Part shown: positions 51,597 to 60,047 of the stretch, piece after piece
Layout of the letters: each line of letters opens with the position of its first letter
How positions within the stretch are numbered: position 1 is the stretch's first letter
Assembly (NCBI GenBank): GCA_965220265.1
Contig: CBDCPM010000004.1
Span: 3,906,001-3,970,000, forward strand
Length of the DNA stretch: 64,000 nt
Direction of reading: 5' to 3'
DNA from: Bin87 sp965220265
GTDB taxonomy: Bacteria; Chloroflexota; Dehalococcoidia; Lucifugimonadales; UBA3495
Program-made: the position numbers and the translations under genes
The notes under the pieces: model-generated
What the model was told of the DNA's origin: nothing
What the model saw: the letters and a program-made list of their open reading frames with translations, nothing else
Databases searched by the model: none

Positions 51597-52931
51597 GTGC
51601 CGCCCTCCAGGCTGAACGATCTTGACATCGCCCGGCGCGCGGCCACCGAAATTACCCCTGGCTCGGTGGTATCGGTTAGCGGAGGCGTGCCGTCTTACAT
51701 TCCGGACTTGGTCTCCCCCGACATTGACGCGTGGTTCCTCCGAGTGGACAGCACCTTGAGAGACCTGCCGATCAGCACGGTCGACGCCGGTGCAATCGTG
51801 CGCGGCGGCTGCGTAGACTTGGTGATCCTAGCAGCCGCTCAGGTCGATGCCGCCGGCAACTTCGCCAGCTATCTCGCTCCCCATTACCCGGGCCCGCAGG
51901 GCCACGCCGGTTTCATCGATCTGGCGGCCGGTGCCCAGCGTGTTGTGGCCGTTGTGCCCCACACCGCCAATGACGGTTCTTCCAACCTCGTCGACCACCT
52001 GTCGTTTTCGTCCGACGGGGTGTGTCGCGTCGACACCATCATCACCGACGTCGCCGTGTTCCGCGTGTCCGAAATTGGCCTCACCCTGACAGAGGTGGCC
52101 CCCGGATGGTCCGCTGCAGACGTTCGGGCCATAACCGGAGCCGGCATCAACATTTCGCCTGCGTTGCGCGAAATGGATTTCACCTTCCCGCCTGGCAAGC
52201 CGCCCAGCAAGGTCTACGCCGACGGTCCTTCTGCCATAGCGGACCTGCCCGATGGGGCCACCGTCTTCATCGACGGTTTTGGAGGCCCCGGCGGAATGGC
52301 CCACTACCTCCTCATTTCGCTGCGGGATCGCGGCAGCCGTAACCTGACCATCGTCAGCAACACCGCCGGAATCGCCCGCGTAGTCAGCTTCGGCACTCCC
52401 CCGGGCAGGACTGCCATTGACCACAGCGTGCTGGTCGAGAATGGCCAGGTCGCCAAAGCCATCGCGTCATTTCCCGTCTCCCCTTCGGTGTCCCGGCCCT
52501 CCGAGTTCGAGCTGGCCTACCGCCGAGGGGAGGTCGATCTGGAGTTAGTGCCCCAGGGAACCCTGGCCGAGCGCTTGCGGGCCGGTGGCGCCGGCATCGA
52601 GGCCTTCTACACCCCTACCGGGGCCGGCACCCGCATTGCCGAGGGAAAAGAAAGCCGGGTCATCGACGGGCGCGAGCATATCCTGGAATACGGCTTGCGC
52701 GCCGACTTCGCGTTGATCCGCGCCCACAAGGCCGATACCCGTGGCAATCTGGTTTACCGAGGCACCTCTCGCAACTTCAACGCGGTTATGGCGCCGGCCG
52801 CGCGGGTGACGGTTGTAGAGGTCGACGAAATAGTGCCCCCCGGTGAACTGGACCCGGAAGCGGTGGTCACACCCGGCATTTTCGTCCAGCGCATCGTCCG
52901 CCGACCCGCCGGCTTCACTGGCTACGAATAA
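51597..52931 (+). CDS. CoA-transferase beta'-alpha fusion with degenerate beta part
   Basis: This is a 444-residue fusion. Residues 1-200 align with family I beta subunits: TPGSVVSVSGGVPSYIPDL, VILAAAQVDAAGNFASYLAPHYPGPQ and LTLTEVAPGWSAADVRAITGAG. Residues ~205-444 are a second alpha-type domain (DGATVFIDGFGGPGGMAHYLL, LVPQGTLAERLRAGGAGIEAFYTPTGAGTRI). In the beta' part the catalytic Glu of the SENG-type motif is replaced (LRVDST, Asp51) and the following ~25-residue stretch is missing. It starts at GTG. It may be a scaffold or a paralogous heterodimer half. The window's own beta gene at 52946 keeps SESG. Confidence 0.82.
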   Translation: MPPSRLNDLDIARRAATEITPGSVVSVSGGVPSYIPDLVSPDIDAWFLRVDSTLRDLPISTVDAGAIVRGGCVDLVILAAAQVDAAGNFASYLAPHYPGPQGHAGFIDLAAGAQRVVAVVPHTANDGSSNLVDHLSFSSDGVCRVDTIITDVAVFRVSEIGLTLTEVAPGWSAADVRAITGAGINISPALREMDFTFPPGKPPSKVYADGPSAIADLPDGATVFIDGFGGPGGMAHYLLISLRDRGSRNLTIVSNTAGIARVVSFGTPPGRTAIDHSVLVENGQVAKAIASFPVSPSVSRPSEFELAYRRGEVDLELVPQGTLAERLRAGGAGIEAFYTPTGAGTRIAEGKESRVIDGREHILEYGLRADFALIRAHKADTRGNLVYRGTSRNFNAVMAPAARVTVVEVDEIVPPGELDPEAVVTPGIFVQRIVRRPAGFTGYE

Positions 52932-52945
52932 CCGGAGATCCCGCT

Positions 52946-53617
52946 ATGACTATGGAAAAAGAACGCCTGGACCGGGCCATAATCGCCATGCGGGTGGCCA
53001 GGGAACTGCCCGCCGGGTCGTGCGTCAATTTGGGCATCGGCATCCCAACGCTGGTCTCCATGTTTGTGGATGACGACAGCGTTGTTTTCTACCACAGCGA
53101 AAGCGGTGTGCTGAACTGCGGCCCCCTCGCCGAGGAGGGAAGTGAAGACATCGACCTGATTAATGCCGGCGGCCAGTTCCTCCAACCCGTCCCCGGCATG
53201 GCCTACTTTTCCTCCGTCGACGCTTTCGCCATGATCCGCGGTGGCCACGTGGACGTTACGGTCCTCGGCGCTCACCAGGTGTCCGCCACCGGGGATCTGG
53301 CCAACTGGATGTTGCCCGAGCGCGGCGTCGGCAACATCGGCGGAGCCATGGACCTTGCCGCCGGCGCGGACAAGGTCATCGTCGCCATGGAGCACAACGA
53401 TCGCAGCGGCAACCCCAAGGTGGTCGAAGAGTGTGACTTCCCCATCACTGGTCGTGGCTGCGTTTCCCTGGTTGTCACCGATGTCGCCGTGATGGAGCCA
53501 ACGGCTGACGGGATGGTGTTGCGCGAAGTCGCGCCCGGCTGGACCCCGGAGGATGTCCAGGAAGTCACCGGCGCCCGGTTGATCATCCCTGGAACCGTGG
53601 GCGAATACGAGGTTTAG
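52946..53617 (+). CDS. CoA-transferase subunit beta (family I)
   Basis: This is a 223-residue beta subunit with NLGIGIPTLVSMFVD, the catalytic motif in VVFYHSESGVLNCGP (Glu52 in SESG), GGHVDVTVLGAHQVSATGDLANWMLP and the C-terminal LREVAPGWTPEDVQEVTGA. It is the only full beta unit in the cluster. AACCGGAGATCCCGCT before ATG gives a CGGAG ribosome site at good spacing. It follows the beta'-alpha fusion by 14 bp. It probably pairs with the alpha subunit at 50907, or with the alpha half of the fusion. Confidence 0.9.
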   Translation: MTMEKERLDRAIIAMRVARELPAGSCVNLGIGIPTLVSMFVDDDSVVFYHSESGVLNCGPLAEEGSEDIDLINAGGQFLQPVPGMAYFSSVDAFAMIRGGHVDVTVLGAHQVSATGDLANWMLPERGVGNIGGAMDLAAGADKVIVAMEHNDRSGNPKVVEECDFPITGRGCVSLVVTDVAVMEPTADGMVLREVAPGWTPEDVQEVTGARLIIPGTVGEYEV

Positions 53618-53656
53618 TCACTTGGAACGTTCGCTGACCGCTTGGGAAGCATCAGT

Positions 53657-53685
53657 TTGACTTGCCCCGCCCGTAGTGCTAGATT
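53657..53685 (+). promoter_or_regulatory. Promoter of the thiamine operon
   Basis: TTGACT (53657-53662) and TAGATT (53680-53685) are separated by 17 bp. A TG one base before the -10 makes it an extended type. It lies just upstream of the TPP riboswitch. Confidence 0.7.
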
Positions 53686-53710
53686 CGAGCAACAATTGAA
53701 CGCCTCACGC

Positions 53711-53807
53711 GATTCTGGCGGGAGCTTGGGTAAACTAGGCTGAGAGGGCGGCCAACTTCGTCGCCGACCGTCTGTACCTGACCCGGGTAATGCCGGCGGA
53801 GGAACAG
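53711..53807 (+). promoter_or_regulatory. TPP (THI-box) riboswitch
   Basis: The conserved CTGAGA of the pyrimidine-binding arm is at 53740-53745. The pyrophosphate-binding arm is ACCTGACCCGGGTAATGCC at 53776-53794, with the CCGG-GTAATG-CCGG hairpin, followed by GGCGGAGGAACAG. The pattern matches the thi-box consensus in order and spacing. A hairpin (TGCCGG/CCGGCA, 53868-53896) lies between it and the ribosome-binding site of thiG; no U-tract follows, so control is probably at translation initiation. The outer limits are approximate. Confidence 0.9.
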
Positions 53808-53917
53808 TAGGTAGCATTGACATTCGGCCGCCGGGTAATCGCCTGGCGGTTTCGCATTTCGGGCAACTGCCGGCGACGGCCCGTCCGCTACCGGCATCAC
53901 ACAGGAGAGTGACAGCG

Positions 53918-54703
53918 ATGGCCGATGAACTGGTAATTGGTGGCGTGTCGTTTTCTTCCCGGCTGATCGTCGGTACCGGTCGGCATCGCAGCATGCAGGA
54001 AATGATCGATTCTCTGGAGGCTTCGGGCACCCAGATGGTCACCGTGGCCATCCGCCGACTCGACCTCGACAATCCCGAACAAAACATCCTGGAACACATC
54101 AACTTGGACAAGTACTGGATCCTGCCCAACACGGCCGGCTGCCGCACCGTCGAAGAGGCCTTGTTCGTGGCGCGGCTCGGACGCGAGGTTGCCCAGACAG
54201 ATTTCGTCAAGCTGGAGGTCATCCCGGACGCCAAGTACCTGTTCCCCGACCCGATCGGGACTCTCGAAGCGGCGCGTCAGCTCGTCGATGAAGGATTCAA
54301 AGTCCTACCCTACATCCACGCGGACCCGGTCTTGGCCAAGAACCTCGAAGAAATCGGTTGCGTCACTGTCATGCCCTTGGGTTCGGCCATCGGCTCGGGT
54401 CAGGGGATCCACACCGCCGAAGAAGTCCGCATCATCCTGGAAAACGCCACGGTTCCGGTCGTGGTGGACGCCGGTTTGGCCGTCCCGTCCGATGCATCGA
54501 AAGCATTGGAAATGGGCGCCTCGGCCGTGCTGGTCAACACCGCCATCGCCCAGGCCGAGGATCCGGCAATGATGGCCGACGCCTTCCGCAAGGGCGTGGA
54601 GGCCGGAAGGCAGGCTTACCTGGCCGGCCGTATTCCCGTTCGCACTGAGGCCATCGCCAGCAGTCCTCCGTCGGACGTTCCGGAACCGGTAGCGGCCGCC
54701 TGA
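53918..54703 (+). CDS. thiG: Thiazole synthase ThiG
   Basis: This 261-residue TIM-barrel enzyme forms the thiazole ring from deoxyxylulose 5-phosphate, a glycine-derived imine and ThiS thiocarboxylate. Near the N-terminus LVIGGVSFSSRLIVGTGRH is typical. The Schiff-base lysine lies in DFVKLEVIPD, and phosphate-binding PLGSAIGSGQG and VDAGLAVPSDASKALEMGA follow. The ATG at 53918 has AGGAG ten bases before it. It is the first gene after the riboswitch. The operon lacks thiF, thiO/thiH and thiC, so cofactor loading and glycine oxidation must come from other loci. Confidence 0.96.
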   Translation: MADELVIGGVSFSSRLIVGTGRHRSMQEMIDSLEASGTQMVTVAIRRLDLDNPEQNILEHINLDKYWILPNTAGCRTVEEALFVARLGREVAQTDFVKLEVIPDAKYLFPDPIGTLEAARQLVDEGFKVLPYIHADPVLAKNLEEIGCVTVMPLGSAIGSGQGIHTAEEVRIILENATVPVVVDAGLAVPSDASKALEMGASAVLVNTAIAQAEDPAMMADAFRKGVEAGRQAYLAGRIPVRTEAIASSPPSDVPEPVAAA

Positions 54704-54713
54704 GCGACTCGCC

Positions 54714-55403
54714 ATGGCCCTTGCCCTACCAAATTCCTGCCTGTGCCTGGTCACTGACCGGCGCGTCTGCCCGCCGGACGAACTGCCGGGCCGGGTCTCG
54801 TCCGCCATCGCTGGCGGAGTGAATATCGTCCAACTCCGTGACAAAGAGGAATCCGGCGGCGCGCTGTTGGAGTTGGCCAAATCCTTGGGCAACATCACTC
54901 GGGGCTCCTCCATCCTCCTGGTAAATGAGCGGGCCGACGTGGCGATCGCCTGCGGGGCCGACGGCGTTCAACTGGGCGAATCGGCCATGCCCACAGCCGT
55001 CGTGCGCGCAATCCTTCCCGAGGGGTCGCTCATCGGTCGCTCGGTTCATTCGGTGGAGAGCGCAACCCAGGCGCAGGCGTCCGGCGCCGATTTCTTGCTG
55101 GTCGGCACCATGTTCGCTACCCGATCCCATCCTGGCGAGGAGCCGTCCGGGCCCGGGCTGCTTGAACGTATCCGGTCAGCGGGTGTAGAAACTCCGCTGC
55201 TCGCGATCGGAGGAATCACCGCGGACAATATCGTTCAGGTGATGCAGGCCGGCGCTAACGGCGTCGCGGTCATCACCGCCATTCTTGCCAGTACGAACCC
55301 CGAACGGGAGGCCTCCCGAATAAAATCGGCTATGCAGGACGCGATCGCCGGCAGCGACGGCAACCGTCGTCCCGGTAGCCGTTACACCACGAGCCGGAGG
55401 TGA
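54714..55403 (+). CDS. thiE: Thiamine-phosphate synthase ThiE
   Basis: This 229-residue TIM-barrel protein couples the HMP-pyrophosphate and thiazole-phosphate. It contains CLVTDRRVCPP at the start, IVQLRDKEES, LLVNERADVAIACGADGVQLGES, VGTMFATRSHPGEEPSGP and AIGGITADNIVQVMQAGANGVAVITAI, all ThiE hallmarks. Length is at the upper end because of a 20-residue C-terminal tail (GNRRPGSRYTTSRR). It starts 10 bp after thiG and its stop is 8 bp before thiS, in a compact operon. Confidence 0.93.
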   Translation: MALALPNSCLCLVTDRRVCPPDELPGRVSSAIAGGVNIVQLRDKEESGGALLELAKSLGNITRGSSILLVNERADVAIACGADGVQLGESAMPTAVVRAILPEGSLIGRSVHSVESATQAQASGADFLLVGTMFATRSHPGEEPSGPGLLERIRSAGVETPLLAIGGITADNIVQVMQAGANGVAVITAILASTNPEREASRIKSAMQDAIAGSDGNRRPGSRYTTSRR

Positions 55404-55411
55404 GCGCCGGT

Positions 55412-55615
55412 ATGATCACTCTGCAAGTCAACGGCAAACCTCGCGATATCGACGAGGGACTCAACCTGCAGTCCTATCTGGCTACCATAGACGTCAACAT
55501 GCGGTTCATCGCCGTGGGATACAACGGCCATGTGATACGCAAAGAGGACTTCGAGAAGGTGGAACTCAACCCGGGCGACGCTCTGGAAATCGTCCGGCCT
55601 GTGGGCGGCGGCTGA
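55412..55615 (+). CDS. thiS: Sulfur carrier protein ThiS
   Basis: This 67-residue ubiquitin-like protein ends in GGG, with the diglycine thiocarboxylated during thiazole formation. ITLQVNGKPRDIDEGLNLQSYL and RFIAVGYNGHVIRKEDFEKVELNPGDALEIVRPVGGG are typical. The ATG 55412 is 12 bases after GGAGG at 55396-55400, which also overlaps the end of thiE. A GTG at 55400 would add 4 residues but the ribosome site would be too close. Confidence 0.93.
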   Translation: MITLQVNGKPRDIDEGLNLQSYLATIDVNMRFIAVGYNGHVIRKEDFEKVELNPGDALEIVRPVGGG

Positions 55616-55619
55616 TCTC

Positions 55620-55877
55620 ATGTCCACCGATTCGGGCGGCGCTGACGCCGCCCTGGATCAGCTCCTCGAAAACATTGCGGACACCAACCCGGACCGCGTG
55701 GATGGGTGGATCCGCGACGAACCCGGCCATTGGGGCTTTTTTGCCGGCCAGGCGGTGCTGGCCGTCCGTAACCTGGTAGACCGCAGCCTGGAAGAACCGG
55801 AGAGGCGCTACGTCTGGCATCGAATGTGGCTCGTCCTCCAGAAGCGTCGCGCCGATCTAGAAACGTGGCACACCTGA
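55620..55877 (+). CDS. Small protein of unknown function in the thiamine operon
   Basis: This 85-residue acidic protein starts 4 bp after the thiS stop, so it is almost certainly co-transcribed with thiG-thiE-thiS under the TPP riboswitch. It has no signal peptide or membrane segment: SGGADAALDQLLENIADTNP, HWGFFAGQAVLAVRNLVDRS, YVWHRMWLVLQKRRADLETWHT. The many Trp, Arg and Leu residues suggest a helical protein that binds a partner. I do not recognise the family. It may support the thiazole step that lacks thiF here. Confidence 0.6.
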   Translation: MSTDSGGADAALDQLLENIADTNPDRVDGWIRDEPGHWGFFAGQAVLAVRNLVDRSLEEPERRYVWHRMWLVLQKRRADLETWHT

Positions 55878-56048
55878 CCTTATCCGATTGGCCGGCGTTG
55901 CAAACTGCCTGTCCCATCGCCCTGTTCGGGCAGTTGAGGGATTGACGTGGTTCCTCTCCCTTCCCTTTCTTCCAGGCACTCGCCAATGGTTTAGGCGACT
56001 TGCCCTAGCCGACCACGCGACGCGTCGGTTAGGCCTGCGGCGCCACCG

Positions 56049-56441
56049 TTACGGCACCACTGCTATCGACTCGATCTCGACGACGTAAGCCGGGTTCGCC
56101 AACTCGCTTACCACCAGCAGCGTGCTCGTGGGCGGGTTGCTGGCGAACAACTCGCCGCGCACTGCGCGCACGGCCGCCCCATGCTCGATACCGGTCACGT
56201 AGGTCGTGGTTTTGACTATGTCGGCCAGGGTTCCGCCCGCCGCTTTCACCGCGACCTCGATGTTCCGCCAGATTTGCCGGGTCTGTGCTTCCGCGTCCCC
56301 TTCTCCAACTACTCTACCGTTCTCGTCCTGGGCGACCATCCCAGCGATGTAGACCGTGTTTCCGGCTTTCACCACTGCGCTGAAACCCGAAGCCGAGGGG
56401 TCCGCAATGCCGCTGGGGTTCATGTACGTGCTGTTGGCCAT
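56049..56441 (-). CDS. RidA/YjgF-family protein lacking the catalytic Arg
   Basis: This 130-residue Rid family protein has AVVKAGNTVYIAGMVAQDENG, EAQTRQIWRNIEVAVKAAGGTLADIVKTTTYVTG and the C-terminal NPPTSTLLVVSELANPAYVVEIESIAV. Full RidA proteins use Arg105 to bind the 2-aminoacrylate-type substrate; here the equivalent residue reads Thr105 (PPTST). This suggests a Rid subgroup without enamine deaminase activity. The gene stands alone, convergent with the thi operon. Confidence 0.82.
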   Translation of the reverse strand: MANSTYMNPSGIADPSASGFSAVVKAGNTVYIAGMVAQDENGRVVGEGDAEAQTRQIWRNIEVAVKAAGGTLADIVKTTTYVTGIEHGAAVRAVRGELFASNPPTSTLLVVSELANPAYVVEIESIAVVP

Positions 56442-56472
56442 CAGTTTGCCTCCGTTTGGTGGTTCGTGCGGA

Positions 56473-57834
56473 TTATACCGTTGCTGGCGCGACTCCGGGT
56501 TCAGTTTGCGCTTCAGTGGCCCGGGGCGGTAGGCGCGGCGCTTTGGCCAGAAGGATCAGCATCCCGGCGCCGGCGTACATCGCCATGAGTACGATGAAGA
56601 CGATGGTGTAACTGTGGGTGAAAGCCAGCAGATAGCTGCCGAATAGCGGAGCGATTCCCAGCGCCGTTGTCTGCACCGGACCCAGGGAGCCCAGGATCGC
56701 CCCGAACGACCCCCGCCCGAAATACTGTGCCAGGAGCATGTGCTCCAGGGTGCCCACCGTGTTCGAGAAGAATCCCCACAGTACGGCGAACAAGTAAGCC
56801 GTCCAAACCGAGTTCACGCCGATTGCCAGGAACACCCCGGACAACACCGCCCCTGAGATCGTGAGCACCATGCAGGGCCGTGGCCCGAGCTTGTCAGCCA
56901 GGAACCCCCAGGCCAAAGTGGTCAACGCCAGCACGGCACCCAGGCTACCCACTCCCACTGCTTGGGGATTCGTCAAACCCGGCCCCGACTCGCTGACGAG
57001 ATAAGGAACCAGTATGTAGCCCAGGCCTGCCGAGGCAATTATGGCCAGGACCGCGGTCCCTGCGATACACCAGTAAGCACGAGTCCGCATCGCCTCGCGA
57101 GCCGTCCAGCTGAACTCCTGGGTCCCTACCTGGTGACGCCTCGCCGACCTGTGACCCGAGGCTGCCCGGGATGTTTGGTCCTCGGCTGCGGAGCGTCTGT
57201 CTCCGTCGGGCAGCATCCCGATCTCTTCTGGCGTTCTGCGCATGATAAGGAATGTCGGTACGGTCAGCGCCAGCATGAAGAAGCCGACGTATCCGTAAGA
57301 GGCGCGCCAGCTGTGCGTCGCCGCGATCAGTGAAATTATCTGGATGTTGATCGCGCCGCCTACGGGACGGGCCATCCCGTTGATGGCCAAAGTGACTCCC
57401 CGCCGGCGCCGAAAGAAATTGATCGTCGCTGTTCGGGGGACAATTCCGATCAGGAACGGATTACTCAACGTCCTGGCGATAACGTAAGCCACGAAAAACG
57501 GCCACAGGGTTTTGGTGCTCACCGCGGACAAGGCCACCAATGCGCAGCCGACGGCCAGCAGCCCCAGGGGGGTCAGGACGCGGGGGCCGTACCGATCAGC
57601 CAATGCGCCGGCGAAGGGAGCCAATATCCCGGAACACCAGGTGCCGGCGGTCACCGCAATGGAAAGGGTGCCGTAATCCCACCCAGTGTCTTCCACGATG
57701 TACACCTGGATAGCGCCCATGACCACCTGGGACACGCTGGCCCCGGTGGCGGATGAAAGGCAAGCCGCCCCCAGAACCAGCCACCCATAATAAAAGGGGG
57801 TCGGCGGATACCAGGCCCACAGACGACGCAGCAC
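56473..57834 (-). CDS. MFS transporter (oxalate/monocarboxylate-type)
   Basis: This is a 453-residue protein with about 12 membrane helices, beginning PFYYGWLVLGAACLSSATGASVSQVVMGAI. It has the MFS loop signature GALADRYGPRVLTPLGLL (A-motif, GxxxDRxG), the central cytoplasmic loop (about 213-245, PDGDRRSAAEDQTSRAAS) and the second A-like motif GFLADKLGPRPCM. Overall it resembles the OFA/monocarboxylate branch, so a small carboxylate is a plausible substrate. It lies 31 bp upstream of the RidA gene on the same strand, so the two may be co-transcribed. Confidence 0.83.
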   Translation of the reverse strand: MLRRLWAWYPPTPFYYGWLVLGAACLSSATGASVSQVVMGAIQVYIVEDTGWDYGTLSIAVTAGTWCSGILAPFAGALADRYGPRVLTPLGLLAVGCALVALSAVSTKTLWPFFVAYVIARTLSNPFLIGIVPRTATINFFRRRRGVTLAINGMARPVGGAINIQIISLIAATHSWRASYGYVGFFMLALTVPTFLIMRRTPEEIGMLPDGDRRSAAEDQTSRAASGHRSARRHQVGTQEFSWTAREAMRTRAYWCIAGTAVLAIIASAGLGYILVPYLVSESGPGLTNPQAVGVGSLGAVLALTTLAWGFLADKLGPRPCMVLTISGAVLSGVFLAIGVNSVWTAYLFAVLWGFFSNTVGTLEHMLLAQYFGRGSFGAILGSLGPVQTTALGIAPLFGSYLLAFTHSYTIVFIVLMAMYAGAGMLILLAKAPRLPPRATEAQTEPGVAPATV

Positions 57835-57968
57835 GGGGTTATTCAGTGACGACCTCGGATGGAATGACCGCAGGGCGTGCCATCAGCACCCAAACCTTGG
57901 GCAATATAAATGCGAACGCAATATTACTCCCATTCAGGGAATAGGTAAAACGTCGGGGTTGAAAACGA

Positions 57969-57997
57969 ACCGGGGCGGTTACAACAACCGCCCCGGT
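57969..57997 (-). terminator. Rho-independent terminator of groESL
   Basis: ACCGGGGCGGTT (57969-57980) and AACCGCCCCGGT (57986-57997) form a perfect 12-bp stem around a 5-nt loop. On the minus strand it is followed by TCGTTTTC. It lies 30 bp past the groEL stop codon. Confidence 0.85.
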
Positions 57998-58026
57998 CTA
58001 AATCCCAGTGGGACCGTTGCCTCGGA

Positions 58027-59646
58027 CTAGAAGTCCATCGGCGGGGCCGCAGGCATCGCCGGCGTCGGATCAGGGATCTCGGTGATCATGGACTCGGTGG
58101 TGAGCACCATGGCCGCCACGGACGCGGCATTCTGCAACGCGGAGCGCGTGACCTTTACCGGGTCGATGATGCCGCGCTCGAGCATGGGACCGAATTCGCC
58201 CAGCTCCGCGTCGTAGCCGTAGTCATCGGACTGGTCCTTGACGTCATGCAGGACAACGGCGCCTTCGCCACCGGCGTTCTCCACGATGATCTTCAGCGGC
58301 TGCTCCAGCGAGTGCCGGATGATGTTGAGGCCGACGACCTCGTCACCGGTCAAACCACTGATGCTTTCCAGCGCGCGCTGGGCGCGAACCAGGGCGACTC
58401 CGCCGCCAGGGACGATGCCCTCTTCCACCGCAGAACGGGTGGCCGACAGCGCGTCCTCGACCCGGGCCTTGCGCTCCTTCAGCTCGATCTCGGTGGCAGC
58501 GCCAACCTTGATCACGGCCACGCCGCCGGACAGCTTGGCCATCCGCTCCTGCAGCTTCTCTCGGTCGTACTCGGAGGTCGTGTCTTCAATCTGGGCCTTG
58601 ATCTGGTTGATCCGCGCCTGGATACCATCTTCCGAACCGTGACCCTCAACGATCGTCGTGTCGTCCTTGGTGGAGGCGACGCGCCGGGCGCGGCCAAAGT
58701 CCTCGATGGTGGCCGAGTCCAGCCGGCGGCCGGTCTCTTCGCTGATGACGGTGCCGCCGGTCAGGATGGCAATGTCTTCCATCATGGCCTTACGGCGGTC
58801 GCCGAAGCCGGGGGCCTTCACGGCCAGCACGTTCATGATGCCGCGCAGCTTGTTGACCACCAGCGTGGCCAAAGCCTCGCCGTCCACGTCCTCAGCCACG
58901 ATCACCGCGTTCTTCTGGCCGGCCTGAAGCATCTTCTCCAGGGCCGGGACCAGGTCGGCAACCGCCGAGATCTTCTTGTCGGTGATGATGACGAAGGGGT
59001 CTTCGATGGCCGCTTCCATGCGGTCACTGTTGGTGATGAAGTAAGGCGAGATATAGCCGCGGTCGACCTGCATGCCTTCCACGTACTCGATCTCGTCGGT
59101 CAGGCCGCGGGACTCTTCCACGGTGATGACGCCGTCCTTGCCGACCTTTTCCATCGCCTCGGCGATGGTCTCGCCGATAGCGTCTTCGTGAGCGGAGAGC
59201 GAAGCCACCTGCCCGATGCGCTCCCGGGTCTCCACGGGCTGGGACATCGACTGCAGCTCGGTCACAATCTGGCCGACCGCGCGCTCGATGCCGCGCTTGA
59301 TGGCCATGGGGTTCGCCCCGGCGGTGACGTTCTTGAAGCCTTCGGTGATGATGGCCTGGGACAGCACGATGCTGGTGGTGGTGCCATCGCCGGCGGCGTC
59401 GTTGGTCTTGGTGGCGGCTTCCTTCAGAAGCTGCGCGCCCATGTTCTCGAACGCGTCGGGAAGCTCAATTTCCTTGGCGATGGTCACGCCGTCGGAGCAG
59501 ACCTGCGGGGGTCCAAACTTCTTGTCCAGCACGACGTTGCGGCCGCGGGGACCCAGGGTAATCTTGACCGAGTCGGCCAGGGTGTCGATGCCGGTGCGCA
59601 GCGACTTGCGGGCGTCTTCGGAATATGCCAACTTCTTTGCGGGCAT
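58027..59646 (-). CDS. groEL: Chaperonin GroEL (Hsp60)
   Basis: This is the 539-residue chaperonin subunit that folds proteins inside a GroES-capped ring. The start PAKKLAYSEDARKSLRTGIDTLADSVKITLGPRGRNVVLDKKFG is typical, as are GDGTTTSIVLSQAI (the ATP-binding DGTTT), VEESRGLTDEIEYVEGMQVDRGYISPYF and VVPGGGVALVRAQRAL. The C-terminal tail ends PDPTPAMPAAPPMDF rather than in a GGM repeat. It follows groES by 44 bp in the minus-strand unit fmdB-groES-groEL. No CIRCE element is visible upstream. Confidence 0.97.
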   Translation of the reverse strand: MPAKKLAYSEDARKSLRTGIDTLADSVKITLGPRGRNVVLDKKFGPPQVCSDGVTIAKEIELPDAFENMGAQLLKEAATKTNDAAGDGTTTSIVLSQAIITEGFKNVTAGANPMAIKRGIERAVGQIVTELQSMSQPVETRERIGQVASLSAHEDAIGETIAEAMEKVGKDGVITVEESRGLTDEIEYVEGMQVDRGYISPYFITNSDRMEAAIEDPFVIITDKKISAVADLVPALEKMLQAGQKNAVIVAEDVDGEALATLVVNKLRGIMNVLAVKAPGFGDRRKAMMEDIAILTGGTVISEETGRRLDSATIEDFGRARRVASTKDDTTIVEGHGSEDGIQARINQIKAQIEDTTSEYDREKLQERMAKLSGGVAVIKVGAATEIELKERKARVEDALSATRSAVEEGIVPGGGVALVRAQRALESISGLTGDEVVGLNIIRHSLEQPLKIIVENAGGEGAVVLHDVKDQSDDYGYDAELGEFGPMLERGIIDPVKVTRSALQNAASVAAMVLTTESMITEIPDPTPAMPAAPPMDF

Positions 59647-59690
59647 TGCGGTTCTCCTCAGTCAGGTGTGTGCGGATGGTGATTGGTGAG

Positions 59691-59981
59691 TTAACCGAGT
59701 TTGGCGAGCACGTCGGATTCGCGCATGATCAGGTACTCTTCGTCGCCGTCCTCGTATTCCGTGCCGGCATACTTGGAGTAAATGACCTTGTCGCCTACGG
59801 ACAGCTCCATGGGGATGCGGCTCCCGTCGTCAGCGGCGCGGCCGGGGCCCACGGCGACGACTTCGCCTTCCTGCGGCTTCTCCTTGGCGGTGTCCGGCAA
59901 AAGGATGCCGCCTCGGGTCTGCGCTTCCTGTTCCATGGGCTTGATGACGATTCGCTCGCCTAGCGGTGTGAAAGTGGTCAC
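59691..59981 (-). CDS. groES: Co-chaperonin GroES (Hsp10)
   Basis: This is a 96-residue GroEL cap subunit. FTPLGERIVIKPMEQEAQTRGGILLPDTAKEKPQEGEVVAVGPG contains the mobile loop (TRGGILLPD) that binds GroEL, and the core GDKVIYSKYAGTEYEDGDEEYLIMRESDVLAKL. It starts at GTG 59981 with AGGAGG seven bases before; a longer frame adds an 18-residue unrelated stretch. It sits between fmdB and groEL. Confidence 0.96.
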   Translation of the reverse strand: MTTFTPLGERIVIKPMEQEAQTRGGILLPDTAKEKPQEGEVVAVGPGRAADDGSRIPMELSVGDKVIYSKYAGTEYEDGDEEYLIMRESDVLAKLG

Positions 59982-60047
59982 TGGGTGCCTCCTTGCGTTT
60001 TTTGTTTTGTAGCCTTGTTTGCGCCATGGTCCCAACCGGGGACTGGC

